From Marinifaba aquimaris (GTDB taxonomy: Bacteria > Pseudomonadota > Gammaproteobacteria > Enterobacterales > Alteromonadaceae), in the NCBI RefSeq assembly GCF_013328345.1, contig NZ_JABULX010000007.1:62001-126000 (forward strand): a stretch of 64,000 nt of DNA. The letters are read 5' to 3'. Numbering within the stretch: the stretch's first letter is position 1; every line of letters begins with the position of its first letter. The notes under the pieces were generated by a model. That model was not told where the DNA came from. It did no database searches and saw only the letters and a list, made by a program, of their open reading frames with translations. The position numbers and the translations under genes were made by a program. This document shows, piece after piece, positions 46,473 to 55,332 of the stretch.

Positions 46473-49145
46473 ATGTCATCTTTAAAACTAAATAAAATCA
46501 CTCACGCTATGAGCTTAGCAGCTCTAATGGGCGCGACAGTTTCAGCTCCAGTAGCTTTCGCAGCAGAAGCAGCAGCTGAAGAAGAAGTTGAAGTAATCCA
46601 AGTACGCGGTATCCGTGGTTCATTAAAAGAATCAATGAATACTAAGCGTTTCTCAACTGGTACAGTTGACGCGGTAAACGCAGAAGACGTTGGTAAATTC
46701 CCAGATGCAAACGTTGCTGAATCATTAGCACGTATCCCAGGTGTATCTGTTTCACGTACATTCGGTGAAGGTTCTGCAGTTTCAATCCGTGGTGCTTCTA
46801 ACGGCTTAACTCTTACTACATTAAACGGTCAAAACGTAGCTTCTGCTGGTTGGTACTCACAACAAGCAATCGACCGTACGTTTAACTACTCAATGCTTGC
46901 TCCAGAAATGATCGCTGGTATCGAAGTATACAAATCATCACAAGCTGACCTTTTAGAAGGTGGTGTTGGTGGTACAGTTATCGTTAAAACTCGTAAGCCA
47001 TTAGACTTAGATCCATTAACAGTTTTCGCATCTGCTAAAGGTACATACGGTTCAGTTTCTGAAGAAACAGATCCAAGTGTTTCTGGCTTAGTTAGCTGGA
47101 AAAACGAAGACGAAACTTTCGGTGTTTTATTAGCACTAGGTTCTAACGAATACAACCTAGACCGTAAAGGTGACGAGAGCTTAATCAGCTGGGGTGGTCG
47201 TATTGCACCAACTAGCTTCCAACAAGAGCGTAACCGTACAAGTATCGACTTCACTGCTCAATACGCTCCAACTGACGATTTAGAGTTTGGTTTCCACTAC
47301 ATGAACATGGAATTAGAAGCTGACGGTACTAACGTTCAGGTTTGGATTCCACAAGATCAAAGCAACTGTTCTGAGTTCATCGATCAACCAAACAGCCAAC
47401 ACTTCGACGGCATGATCCCAGTTAACTGTACAAGTACAACTGAGTGGGCTTCAAACGCTGGCGCTGGTGGTCAACCATACTGGGACGTTCGTCCTCGTTT
47501 AGCTACAATGGAAACTGAGTTATTCGCGTTTGACTTCACTTACAAAGCAGACGGTGCAACTTTTGAATTCCAAGCTGGTTTATCTGACGCGGAAGGTGGT
47601 ACAAACTTCGAAACTAACCACGCTTATTTAACTCCATTCTCAGGTTCTGTTGGTGTAACTGACCAAACTCAAACTCCAGTACACTTCTCAGATCAACGTA
47701 ACGGTGACTTCTCATTACCTTCAGCTGGTGAATACTTCGGCTGGGAAGGTTTACAAACTTCACAAGTAGTAAGCCAACCACGTACTGACGAAGAGCGTTA
47801 CTTCCAAACTGACGTAACTTTCGATGTTGATTTAGGTGCAATCACTTCAATCAAGACTGGTTTCCGTTGGTCAAACCACGAAATCGCGCAAAACGCATTC
47901 CGCGGTGTATTTGATGGTTTCGATGGTGCAGCTGATGCATTAATCCACGACGGTTCAGAGTTCCAAAGCGGTATGGTTGAAGCTGGTAACGGTTTCATGA
48001 TCCCACAAGCTAACTCAGCTCGCATCCTTGCTCACACTCGTGAACATTTAACTGGTTTCGGTGAAGAGCGTTCAGGCGTTGGTTCATTACAAGAAGAAAC
48101 AATTGCAAGCTACATCATGGCTAACTTCGAATCAGAAGGTTTCCGTGGTAACTTCGGTTTCCGTTTCATCGATACTAAAGCAACTGGTAAAGCATTTGCT
48201 ATCGACCCAGACTTCGTAGATCCTGAGTACTCTTTCAATAACACTTACACAAATGAGACTGTTACTGAAACTTACTCTTACAACGAAATCTTACCAAGCT
48301 TAAACATCGCATATGACTTATCTGATGATTTAATCTTACGTTTCGGTGCTGCTTCAGTAATCGCACGTCCTAACTACAACGACATGTTCACTAACTCTGC
48401 ATTAGTAGGTTACGGTGACAACATCGAAGGTAACGAAGGTGTAATTAAAGGTTCTGTAGGCTTAAACCCATTCAAAGCATTCCAAAGCGATTTAGGTGTT
48501 GAATGGTACTACTCAGAAGACAGCATGGTTGCAGCAGCGTTATTCGCTAAGTCAATCCAAACTTTCACAACTTCATCAGCTCAAGCTGGTCAAGCTATCG
48601 GTATCATCGACCCTGATACAGGCGCTGACAGCTGGAACGTTGAATCATATGAAGATGGTGAAGGCGGCGATATCATTGGTTTAGAATTCCAATTACAACA
48701 CGCTTTCGACAACGGTTTCGGTACAGTTATCAACTATACTTATGCTGATTCAGAAGCTGAAGACAAGACTAACTTCGCTGACCACAACCCAGAGTTATCA
48801 GATACTTCAGAGCACACTGTTAACTTAGTTGGTTACTACGAGAATGATGACTTCTCTGCACGTGCTGCATACAGCTGGCGTTCAGAGTACATGATCCGTG
48901 AAACTGGTTTCTATGGCGCTCGTGAGCACCAAGACTTCGGTACATTAGACTTAAGCGCTTCTTACAACTTAACAGAAAACATCACATTAACTGCTGATGC
49001 TGTAAACGTTACAGAAGAAGACAGTGAGCAAATGGGTAACGATGCAGTTTCTGCTTCTAACCAAGCTCGTTTCGCTAAAGGCGTACCAAACGCAGTTTAC
49101 TACGGTGAAGCTCGTTACTCTGTAGGTGTTCAATTCCGCTTCTAA
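46473..49145 (+). CDS. TonB-dependent outer-membrane receptor, probable GlcNAc/chitooligosaccharide transporter
   Basis: 890 aa. Signal peptide residues 1-30 (cut after AVAFAAEA), TonB box-like EVIQVRGIRGSLKESM near 41-56, plug domain with NVAESLARIPGVSVSR and VEVYKSSQADLLEGGVGGTV, then a 22-strand barrel ending in the C-terminal YSVGVQFRF (terminal Phe). It has the form of the TonB-Xanth-Caul (TIGR01782) group, typical of marine glycan uptake. Codon use is strongly biased to a few codons (TTA, CGT, GGT, TCA), unlike most neighbours, suggesting very high expression. The following GlcNAc catabolic genes point to chitin-derived sugars; the substrate is inferred. Confidence 0.85.
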   Translation: MSSLKLNKITHAMSLAALMGATVSAPVAFAAEAAAEEEVEVIQVRGIRGSLKESMNTKRFSTGTVDAVNAEDVGKFPDANVAESLARIPGVSVSRTFGEGSAVSIRGASNGLTLTTLNGQNVASAGWYSQQAIDRTFNYSMLAPEMIAGIEVYKSSQADLLEGGVGGTVIVKTRKPLDLDPLTVFASAKGTYGSVSEETDPSVSGLVSWKNEDETFGVLLALGSNEYNLDRKGDESLISWGGRIAPTSFQQERNRTSIDFTAQYAPTDDLEFGFHYMNMELEADGTNVQVWIPQDQSNCSEFIDQPNSQHFDGMIPVNCTSTTEWASNAGAGGQPYWDVRPRLATMETELFAFDFTYKADGATFEFQAGLSDAEGGTNFETNHAYLTPFSGSVGVTDQTQTPVHFSDQRNGDFSLPSAGEYFGWEGLQTSQVVSQPRTDEERYFQTDVTFDVDLGAITSIKTGFRWSNHEIAQNAFRGVFDGFDGAADALIHDGSEFQSGMVEAGNGFMIPQANSARILAHTREHLTGFGEERSGVGSLQEETIASYIMANFESEGFRGNFGFRFIDTKATGKAFAIDPDFVDPEYSFNNTYTNETVTETYSYNEILPSLNIAYDLSDDLILRFGAASVIARPNYNDMFTNSALVGYGDNIEGNEGVIKGSVGLNPFKAFQSDLGVEWYYSEDSMVAAALFAKSIQTFTTSSAQAGQAIGIIDPDTGADSWNVESYEDGEGGDIIGLEFQLQHAFDNGFGTVINYTYADSEAEDKTNFADHNPELSDTSEHTVNLVGYYENDDFSARAAYSWRSEYMIRETGFYGAREHQDFGTLDLSASYNLTENITLTADAVNVTEEDSEQMGNDAVSASNQARFAKGVPNAVYYGEARYSVGVQFRF

Positions 49146-49169
49146 TTGATTCGGATTTGTCCTATTATC

Positions 49170-49204
49170 AAGAACCCGGCATTTGCTGGGTTCTTTCGTT
49201 TTTA
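49170..49204 (+). terminator. Terminator of the TonB receptor gene
   Basis: Stem AAGAACCCGGC/GCTGGGTTCTT (49170-49180, 49185-49195; one G-U) with loop ATTT and a T-rich tail, 24 bases after the stop. The next gene starts 14 bases further, so it is probably expressed by partial read-through. Confidence 0.85.
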
Positions 49205-49217
49205 ATGGGTATAAACA

Positions 49218-50741
49218 ATGACAATAAAAAATGTTGCCATTATCGGCGGTGGTACTGCAGGATGGATAACAGCCAATCATTTAGGGAAAGCACTCGAAAA
49301 AGAGCAAATTCAAATCACACTAATTGAAGATCCTGATACGCCTATCATAGGTGTCGGTGAAGGTACTGTCCCTATGATGCGGCAGACTTTACAACACTTT
49401 GGTATTTCAGAGTCGGAGTTTATTTCTCAGTGTGATGCAACCTTCAAACAATCAATTAAGTTTGTAAATTGGTTAGATAAGCACCAGCACGGTGAAAATA
49501 ACTATTACCATCACTTATTTGATTACCCATTCCCATTTAACGAAGATTTAACGCCATACTGGCTAAATAAAACTGAACAGAGCTTTGCCGATACGGTTTC
49601 ATTTCAAGGCTTAGTTTGTGACAACTTCAAAGCACCTAAACGCATTACAGATAAAGAATATGAAGGAGCAACCACATACGCTTATCACTTAAATGCAGCA
49701 AAATTTGCGAAACTATTGAAAAAACACGCTGAAGAGCAATTTGGCGTTAAGTATCTATCAGCAAAAATTACCGATGTTACATTTTCAGAAGATGGTTCAA
49801 TACGAGAACTACTAACTGACAAGGCCGAATCATTACCATTTGACTTTTATGTTGATTCATCGGGCTTCCAGGGTTTTTTAATCGAGAAAAAACTCAACGT
49901 AGGATTAATTGATAAATCGAAAGAACTGCTAACCAATACTGCTATTGCAGTACAAGTGCCGACAGAAAAAGACCGAATTATACCGCCATATACTATCTCA
50001 ACAGCACATCAGGCTGGCTGGATATGGGATATAGCGCTACCAGAGCGCAGAGGCGTTGGTTTTGTATTTTCAAATAACCACCTAAACACGGATTTAGCTT
50101 ACCAAAAAGTAGAACGTTACATTGGTCGCTCTTTAGATGAGTTATCACCAAGAGAAATTAAGATGCGTATCGGCTTTAGAGAAAAGTTCTGGGCGCATAA
50201 CTGTGTCGCCATAGGGCTTTCTCAAGGCTTTGTAGAGCCTCTAGAAGCAACGGCATTACTACTTACAGATTTCTCAGCCAAACTACTAGCAGAACGCTTC
50301 CCAAGGGACAAACAAACCCTAGCGCCGCTGGCACGCAGATACAATGAACAATTAACAGAAGTTTGGACAAACACGCTCGATTTTATCAAGCTTCATTACT
50401 GCATCTCAGACAGAACTGACTCAGACTTTTGGATTGATAATAGAGCACCAGAAACGATTTCTCAGCGCCTTGCGGATAGACTTGCTATCTGGCAGCAAAC
50501 AAACCCTGTTCGCTCTGACTTTCCATCAAAAATTGAGGTATTCGATATCGAGAATTACCTCTATGTTTTATATGGAATGAAATTTAAAACAGCGCCACCA
50601 GAGCTAGATTTAAATTACAGCAATAGAGCGGAACAACAAAGTGCACAAGTAAACCAAATGGCTAAGAAACTTGCTGAAGAGTTACCGCAGCACAGGGAAT
50701 TATTAGTGAAGATAGCCAAATACGGGCTTAATCAAATATAA
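49218..50741 (+). CDS. Flavin-dependent tryptophan-halogenase-like protein 1
   Basis: 507 aa. FAD fold VAIIGGGTAGWITANHLG at residues 5-22 and GVGEGTVP near 47. Lys of PrnA/RebH (catalytic, near residue 79) is kept in TFKQSIKFVNWL. The WxWxIP motif reads WIWDIALP near 271. The Glu of the active site is kept in FVEPLEATA, with Ala replacing Ser. So it could still halogenate or hydroxylate, but the substrate is unknown. PrnA-like proteins recur in TonB-receptor clusters with no proven function. Follows the receptor on the same strand. Confidence 0.8.
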   Translation: MTIKNVAIIGGGTAGWITANHLGKALEKEQIQITLIEDPDTPIIGVGEGTVPMMRQTLQHFGISESEFISQCDATFKQSIKFVNWLDKHQHGENNYYHHLFDYPFPFNEDLTPYWLNKTEQSFADTVSFQGLVCDNFKAPKRITDKEYEGATTYAYHLNAAKFAKLLKKHAEEQFGVKYLSAKITDVTFSEDGSIRELLTDKAESLPFDFYVDSSGFQGFLIEKKLNVGLIDKSKELLTNTAIAVQVPTEKDRIIPPYTISTAHQAGWIWDIALPERRGVGFVFSNNHLNTDLAYQKVERYIGRSLDELSPREIKMRIGFREKFWAHNCVAIGLSQGFVEPLEATALLLTDFSAKLLAERFPRDKQTLAPLARRYNEQLTEVWTNTLDFIKLHYCISDRTDSDFWIDNRAPETISQRLADRLAIWQQTNPVRSDFPSKIEVFDIENYLYVLYGMKFKTAPPELDLNYSNRAEQQSAQVNQMAKKLAEELPQHRELLVKIAKYGLNQI

Positions 50742-50744
50742 AAA

Positions 50745-50765
50745 AAAGGGGCTTAAAGCCCCTTT
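50745..50765. terminator. Bidirectional terminator between the two halogenase-like genes
   Basis: Nine-base stem AAAGGGGCT/AGCCCCTTT (50745-50753, 50757-50765), loop TAA. On the minus strand it is followed by eight U, so it mainly serves the second, converging gene; on the plus strand the tail is short. Confidence 0.85.
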
Positions 50766-50766
50766 C

Positions 50767-52305
50767 TTACATCTTGTATGCTTTTATCGTTTGTCTATTA
50801 GACATTAAGCTATTTGGTGCGCTCGAAGCCATAGATTGAATTGAGGCCAAGCTTTTAGTCACTACGTCCTCTGGTGCCATACCGCACTCAACATAGTCTG
50901 GGTAATACTCCAAACCATAAATAATATACTGCCAACTTGCGACGCCAAAAATATCGTACTTGTTAGGGAAATCGCCTTCAGAAACAGCGTAATGGCGCCA
51001 AGCTTCTAGCTTTTGTAACAAGGTTTCTGGAATCGAATCTGGGTTGGTTTGCTCAATCCAAAACTCACTGTCAGTACGCTTGGTTAAGCAATAGTGAAGT
51101 TTGATAAAGTCGATTATGTTGTTCCAGCGGCTAGTAAAGATTTCATTATATTGTACTTCTCGGATAGCCATTGCTGCTCGATTACAAGGGAAACGGGCTG
51201 CTAATGAACGGATACCCGCTTCAACCATAGCAATAGCAGTCGCCTCTAATGGTTCAACAAAGCCACTAGCAAAACCAACAGCAACACAATTCTTAGCCCA
51301 AGACTTTTGACGATAACCACTGGTGAAGCTAATGTGTCTAAGTTTGACATCAGCATCTTCTGCAAGGCCTAAATATTTCTTAAAAACAATTTCAGCTCGC
51401 GCCTTGTCTGTATGTTTAGAAGAATAAACATAGCCACAACCACGGCGAGTTTGAAGACTAATATCCCAGATCCAACCGGCTTCTTGTGCTGTTGAAATCG
51501 TATGAGTCGGAATAGCTTGATTTTGAGAGTCATATTGAACTTGCATGGTAACAGCCGTGTCTACTGCAAGATATTTGCTCTTATCTAAGAATGGTACTTT
51601 TAACGCTTTATCGATAAGTAAAGCAGCGAAGCCTGAACAATCAACAAAAAAGTCAGCGCTGTGATGCTGGCCATCTTCAGCAATCAGATAATCAATGAAA
51701 CCATCGCTATCTAGCTCGGCTTTTTCAATGTCGGCAAATGTGTGTTTGACGCCAAGTTTTTCAGTTGCATGCTTGCGAAGGAGTTGACCTAGCTTGCCTG
51801 CATCTAAATGATAGGCATATTTGGCCAACCAGTTATATTCGGGTGTTTGAGTTGTTTTCGGGGCTAAGTTTTTATCACATAAATGTGATTGCACAGTAAC
51901 ACCGTGACTGAAACTGCGACCTTGAGGTTCGTCTTTAAAGCGCTTCAACCAATATGAAGAAATGTCTAAGCCATTAGGTTTTGCTGGTGGATCAAAAGGG
52001 TGATAATAAGCATGCTGCTTTTGGGCAGGATCATATAGCCAATTCCTAAACTCAGCGCCTTGCTTAAAACTAGCGTCGCATTCTGTTAAAAACTCTTTTT
52101 CTGACAATCCAATTTCATGAAGCGTACTTAGGATAGTCGGGAATGTACCTTCACCTACACCAATATTTGGAATATTTTCCGACTCAATCAGCTCAACTTG
52201 GATATCTCTGCCCGTTTTGATAAACGAACTTGCTAACATAGCAGCGGATAACCAGCCTGATGTTCCACCGCCTAAAACTATTACTTTTTCTACATTATTA
52301 TTCAT
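50767..52305 (-). CDS. Flavin-dependent tryptophan-halogenase-like protein 2, catalytic Lys replaced
   Basis: 512 aa, a paralogue of the first. FAD fold VIVLGGGTSGWLSAAMLAS at residues 8-26 and GVGEGTFP near 50. At the position of the catalytic Lys the sequence reads SFKQGAEFRNWL, Glu in place of Lys. WxWxIP reads WIWDISLQ near 275. The FVEPLEATA block is kept. Loss of the Lys that carries hypochlorous acid argues against classical halogenase chemistry. Convergent with gene 1 and divergent from sapC. Start ATG 52305 gives a normal N-terminus. Confidence 0.8.
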   Translation of the reverse strand: MNNNVEKVIVLGGGTSGWLSAAMLASSFIKTGRDIQVELIESENIPNIGVGEGTFPTILSTLHEIGLSEKEFLTECDASFKQGAEFRNWLYDPAQKQHAYYHPFDPPAKPNGLDISSYWLKRFKDEPQGRSFSHGVTVQSHLCDKNLAPKTTQTPEYNWLAKYAYHLDAGKLGQLLRKHATEKLGVKHTFADIEKAELDSDGFIDYLIAEDGQHHSADFFVDCSGFAALLIDKALKVPFLDKSKYLAVDTAVTMQVQYDSQNQAIPTHTISTAQEAGWIWDISLQTRRGCGYVYSSKHTDKARAEIVFKKYLGLAEDADVKLRHISFTSGYRQKSWAKNCVAVGFASGFVEPLEATAIAMVEAGIRSLAARFPCNRAAMAIREVQYNEIFTSRWNNIIDFIKLHYCLTKRTDSEFWIEQTNPDSIPETLLQKLEAWRHYAVSEGDFPNKYDIFGVASWQYIIYGLEYYPDYVECGMAPEDVVTKSLASIQSMASSAPNSLMSNRQTIKAYKM

Positions 52306-52528
52306 AAAAGCGTCTTCATCTATACACCAACTACGTCAGAGATTATCACCTTCAACTTGGTATGTCATTTATTAGCCTTTCTACGCAGCCACTATTAATA
52401 CTGGATCAACAGATAAATTAACCTAAGTCAAAAAAGCGATAGATAACACGCATAAATATTTTCGTTTGTAGGTTGTAACTAAATATATTAACCTGCGTGC
52501 AGATAAGCATTCACTAACGGAGAGAATA

Positions 52529-53221
52529 ATGACAGCTCAATTTGAAGGTCTAACAAAAGAAAAACACGCCGATATCAAAATTGATGACAATAAAAATATC
52601 CAAGCTACTGAAAACCAACACTTATTACCTTTATGTGTAGATGAGTTTTCTGCTGCATGCCATTCTTACCCAATTGTATTCGTAAAAAATTCTGAGACAG
52701 GTCAGTTCCAGCCCGTTGCTTTATTAAGTACCGAAACGCAAAAGAACAACTTTTTCCAAGATGGTAACTGGGTTGCTGAACACCTTCCACGCTGTGTATT
52801 AGTGCCTCCTTTCGTACTCATTGCTGATGAGAAAGATCCTGAGCAAAGATACATCACTCTAAATACTCAGAGCAACGCGATTGCAAGTGAAGGCCGAGCA
52901 TTATTTGAAAACGGTGAAGAAACTGATTACCTGAAAAGTAAGAAAGAACTATTAATCCAACACACAAATATGTCTGGTTTAACAGCAGAGTTCTGCAAAC
53001 TTCTCTCTTTATATGATCTTCTCGTGCCAACTAGCCTTACAGTAAAAGCAGAAGGCCAAGAAGATAAAACTATCGATGGCATTTTTATCATTGATGAGAA
53101 AAAACTGCCAAACTTAACACAAGAAATCACGAGTGCGATTCAGGCAAAGAACTTCTTCTTACCTATCTATTCACAGTTATTATCACTTAGCAGAACAAAG
53201 TTATTAGCTCCAAAAGCTTAA
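52529..53221 (+). CDS. SapC family protein
   Basis: 230 aa, resembling the SapC (PF07277) family: SYPIVFVKNSETGQFQPVALL near residue 48, NNFFQDGNWVAEHLPRC, then PPFVLIA and an internal DGIFIIDEKKL near 188. Such genes accompany tryptophan-halogenase-like and TonB-receptor genes in Alteromonadales and Caulobacter. The name comes from Campylobacter S-layer transport, but its role here is unknown. No signal peptide. It has its own terminator, so it is not in the same transcript as nagK. Divergent with halogenase-like 2, sharing a 223-base control region. Confidence 0.75.
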   Translation: MTAQFEGLTKEKHADIKIDDNKNIQATENQHLLPLCVDEFSAACHSYPIVFVKNSETGQFQPVALLSTETQKNNFFQDGNWVAEHLPRCVLVPPFVLIADEKDPEQRYITLNTQSNAIASEGRALFENGEETDYLKSKKELLIQHTNMSGLTAEFCKLLSLYDLLVPTSLTVKAEGQEDKTIDGIFIIDEKKLPNLTQEITSAIQAKNFFLPIYSQLLSLSRTKLLAPKA

Positions 53222-53232
53222 TTCTTCTCCAG

Positions 53233-53265
53233 AGGCTAAATTATTCAACTAATTTAGCCTTTTTT
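53233..53265 (+). terminator. sapC terminator
   Basis: Eleven-base stem AGGCTAAATTA/TAATTTAGCCT (53233-53243, 53250-53260), six-base loop, then T run to 53265; 12 bases after the stop. Separates sapC from the nag genes. Confidence 0.9.
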
Positions 53266-53289
53266 AACACTTCCTGCCCTCCCCTCCTT

Positions 53290-53319
53290 TTGCCTTTTAC
53301 TCCAAAAGTATCGTAGAAT
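53290..53319 (+). promoter_or_regulatory. Candidate sigma-70 promoter for the nagK operon
   Basis: TTGCCT (53290-53295), 18-base spacer, TAGAAT (53314-53319), 73 bases before the nagK ATG. No clear operator palindrome was found between it and the gene. Confidence 0.4.
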
Positions 53320-53391
53320 CTATCCATAAAAATAAGTAGCAAACTTGTAAATACTTATATACATTTTTGACAAATAGGAAGAGGCAATAGC

Positions 53392-54279
53392 ATGGCAAAT
53401 TCACCACTGATTTTAGGTCTAGATGGCGGCGGTACAAAATGTAAAGCGGTAATTTATTCAACTGAAGAAGGAAAGATCATAGGTGAAGGTACAGCAGGTC
53501 CTGGTAACCCTGTACACGGCGTGGAAGTAGCTCAAGAGTCCATCATCACTTCAACAGAAGTTGCATTAGCCGATGCGGGCTTACCTGCTGAAAAAATGTC
53601 AGAGTTAGTTGCAGGTGCTGGTTTAGCTGGTGTTAACCTTCCAAAATATATGGATATCATGACGTCATGGAAGCACCCTTTCGCAGAATTCTTCGTGACT
53701 ACTGATCTACACATTGCTTGTTATGGTTCACATAACTCACTTAACGGTGCTGCGATTATCACAGGTACAGGTTCTTGTGGTGTTGCAGTCGTTGATGGTG
53801 AAACGCATATGGTCGGCGGCCACGGTTTTGGTTTAGGTGATAAAGGCGCTGGCGCATGGACAGGTTTAAAAGCCGTTCAACACGTTTTAGAAGTATTAGA
53901 CGGTTTAGCAGAACCAACAGAGTTAACAGATACAATCCAAGAGCAACTTGGTGTTGTAGGTCCTTACCCTATTATCGAATTAATGACTAAAGCACCTTCA
54001 GCTGCATTTGGTCGTTTCTCTCCATTAGTGCACCAAGCAGCAGACCGCGGCGATAAAGTAGCTATTGAGATTTTAAAAGAAGGCGGCGATTACATCAGTA
54101 AACTAGCGCGCAAGCTTATGAGCTACAATCCTGGTCGTTTATCTATGTTAGGTGGCTTAGCACCGCTTATCATTAACTGGATGGATGAAGATATCGCATC
54201 TCAAGTTTCTCCTGCACTTGGCCAACCAGAAGACGGCGCAGTTTTCTTTGCCAAAGAAATGATAAAGCAAAAAGCTTAA
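53392..54279 (+). CDS. nagK: N-acetylglucosamine kinase, BadF/BadG type
   Basis: 295 aa ASKHA ATPase. Phosphate-1 LILGLDGGGTKCKAVIYS at residues 6-23, then AGAGLAGVNLPKY, adenosine region AAIITGTGSCGVAV, VGGHGFGLGDKGAGAW near 140 and a third ATP motif SMLGGLAPLI near 263. This is the kinase type found with NagA and SIS-deaminase in Shewanella-like GlcNAc pathways: GlcNAc + ATP to GlcNAc-6-P. A glucosamine kinase (GspK) is the main alternative; the nagA beside it favours GlcNAc. Confidence 0.82.
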   Translation: MANSPLILGLDGGGTKCKAVIYSTEEGKIIGEGTAGPGNPVHGVEVAQESIITSTEVALADAGLPAEKMSELVAGAGLAGVNLPKYMDIMTSWKHPFAEFFVTTDLHIACYGSHNSLNGAAIITGTGSCGVAVVDGETHMVGGHGFGLGDKGAGAWTGLKAVQHVLEVLDGLAEPTELTDTIQEQLGVVGPYPIIELMTKAPSAAFGRFSPLVHQAADRGDKVAIEILKEGGDYISKLARKLMSYNPGRLSMLGGLAPLIINWMDEDIASQVSPALGQPEDGAVFFAKEMIKQKA

Positions 54280-54288
54280 TTTCACTTC

Positions 54289-54321
54289 AAGCCTAACGTC
54301 CCGTTAGGCTTTTCATTTTTT
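54289..54321 (+). terminator. Terminator/attenuator after nagK
   Basis: Ten-base stem AAGCCTAACG/CGTTAGGCTT (54289-54298, 54302-54311), three-base loop, then TTTCATTTTTT, ending 12 bases before the next ATG. Probably lowers expression of nagB-II, nagA and nagX relative to nagK. Confidence 0.8.
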
Positions 54322-54332
54322 AGTGAGTGTAT

Positions 54333-55331
54333 ATGTCAGAACCGCTTATTTCTCTAGAGGCTAAAGAGGCACCAAAACGGATCGCTGAGCAGCTAGAAGA
54401 AAATGATCACGCCACCGATAAACTGGGTTCACACTTAAAACTAATGAAACCTCGATACATCTACATTGTAGGTAGAGGCTCATCCGATCACGCTGGTACA
54501 TTTGCCAAATATCTTTTTGAGATTGAAACCGGTATTCCCGTTGCTTCAGCTGCACCATCAGTTACCAGTATTTATGGTAAAAAACTGAATCTCGATAAAG
54601 CTTTAGTTTTAGTAATCAGTCAATCGGGTCGCAGCCCTGACATCTTGGCACAAGCAGAGATGGCTAAACAATCAGGGGCGTTTGTCGTAGCATTGGTCAA
54701 CGACGAAAACTCTCCTCTGTGTGATATCACTGATGCTGTACTGCCACTAAAAGCAGGTGAACAAAATGCTATCGGCGCGACAAAAAGCTTATTAACAACG
54801 TTATCTGCATTGCTTCAGTTTGCAGCTAAATGGTCAAGTAACAAAGAACTACGCCGCTCTATTTATGATTTACCTGAGCTGCTTGAACAGTCAATTAAAG
54901 CCCCTTCTATCATTCAGCCTGAACTTCTTACCGATGTAAAAGACTGTGCTATTTTGGGTCGAGGTTTTGGTTATGCTGTAGCACGTGAAGTAGCGATAAA
55001 ATTGGTGGGTTTATGCGGTATTCATGCAGAACCTTTTAGCTCAGCAGAGTTTTTACACGGTGGTGTTAGCCTGATTGAGCAAAATATCACTGTGCTTAAT
55101 ACACTTATCCAAGATGAATCTTTTAAGTCTCACATGGCGCAAGTACGTCAATTTGAGCAACGTGGTGTATCTTTACATCATATTAAACAACCATTTAAGA
55201 AAATCCCGCCTCGCTTTGCACCATTAACCGTGCTTCAGCGTTTTTATCTCGATTTACCAGAGATTGCCAAAGCGAGAGGTATTGATCCAGATAATCCCCC
55301 TGGGATCCAAAAAATTACTAGGACTTTATAA
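54333..55331 (+). CDS. Glucosamine-6-phosphate deaminase, SIS type (NagB-II)
   Basis: 332 aa with two SIS domains: YIYIVGRGSSDHAGTFAKYLFE near residue 47, LVISQSGRSPDILAQAEMA near 94, NAIGATKSLLTTLSAL near 150, and DCAILGRGFGYAVAREVAIKL near 207. It resembles the second half of GlmS without the glutamine amidotransferase domain, as in Shewanella NagB-II: GlcN-6-P to Fru-6-P + NH3. Start ATG 54333; an upstream GTG (54327) is less likely. It is followed by nagA one base after its stop. Confidence 0.85.
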   Translation: MSEPLISLEAKEAPKRIAEQLEENDHATDKLGSHLKLMKPRYIYIVGRGSSDHAGTFAKYLFEIETGIPVASAAPSVTSIYGKKLNLDKALVLVISQSGRSPDILAQAEMAKQSGAFVVALVNDENSPLCDITDAVLPLKAGEQNAIGATKSLLTTLSALLQFAAKWSSNKELRRSIYDLPELLEQSIKAPSIIQPELLTDVKDCAILGRGFGYAVAREVAIKLVGLCGIHAEPFSSAEFLHGGVSLIEQNITVLNTLIQDESFKSHMAQVRQFEQRGVSLHHIKQPFKKIPPRFAPLTVLQRFYLDLPEIAKARGIDPDNPPGIQKITRTL

Positions 55332-55332
55332 A

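Noticed and set aside
49204-49215. AATGGGTATAAA repeated before halogenase-like 1 and at 56466-56477 before nagX
   Set aside because: A 12-base exact match in AT-rich intergenic sequence, no palindrome and no third copy seen; probably chance.
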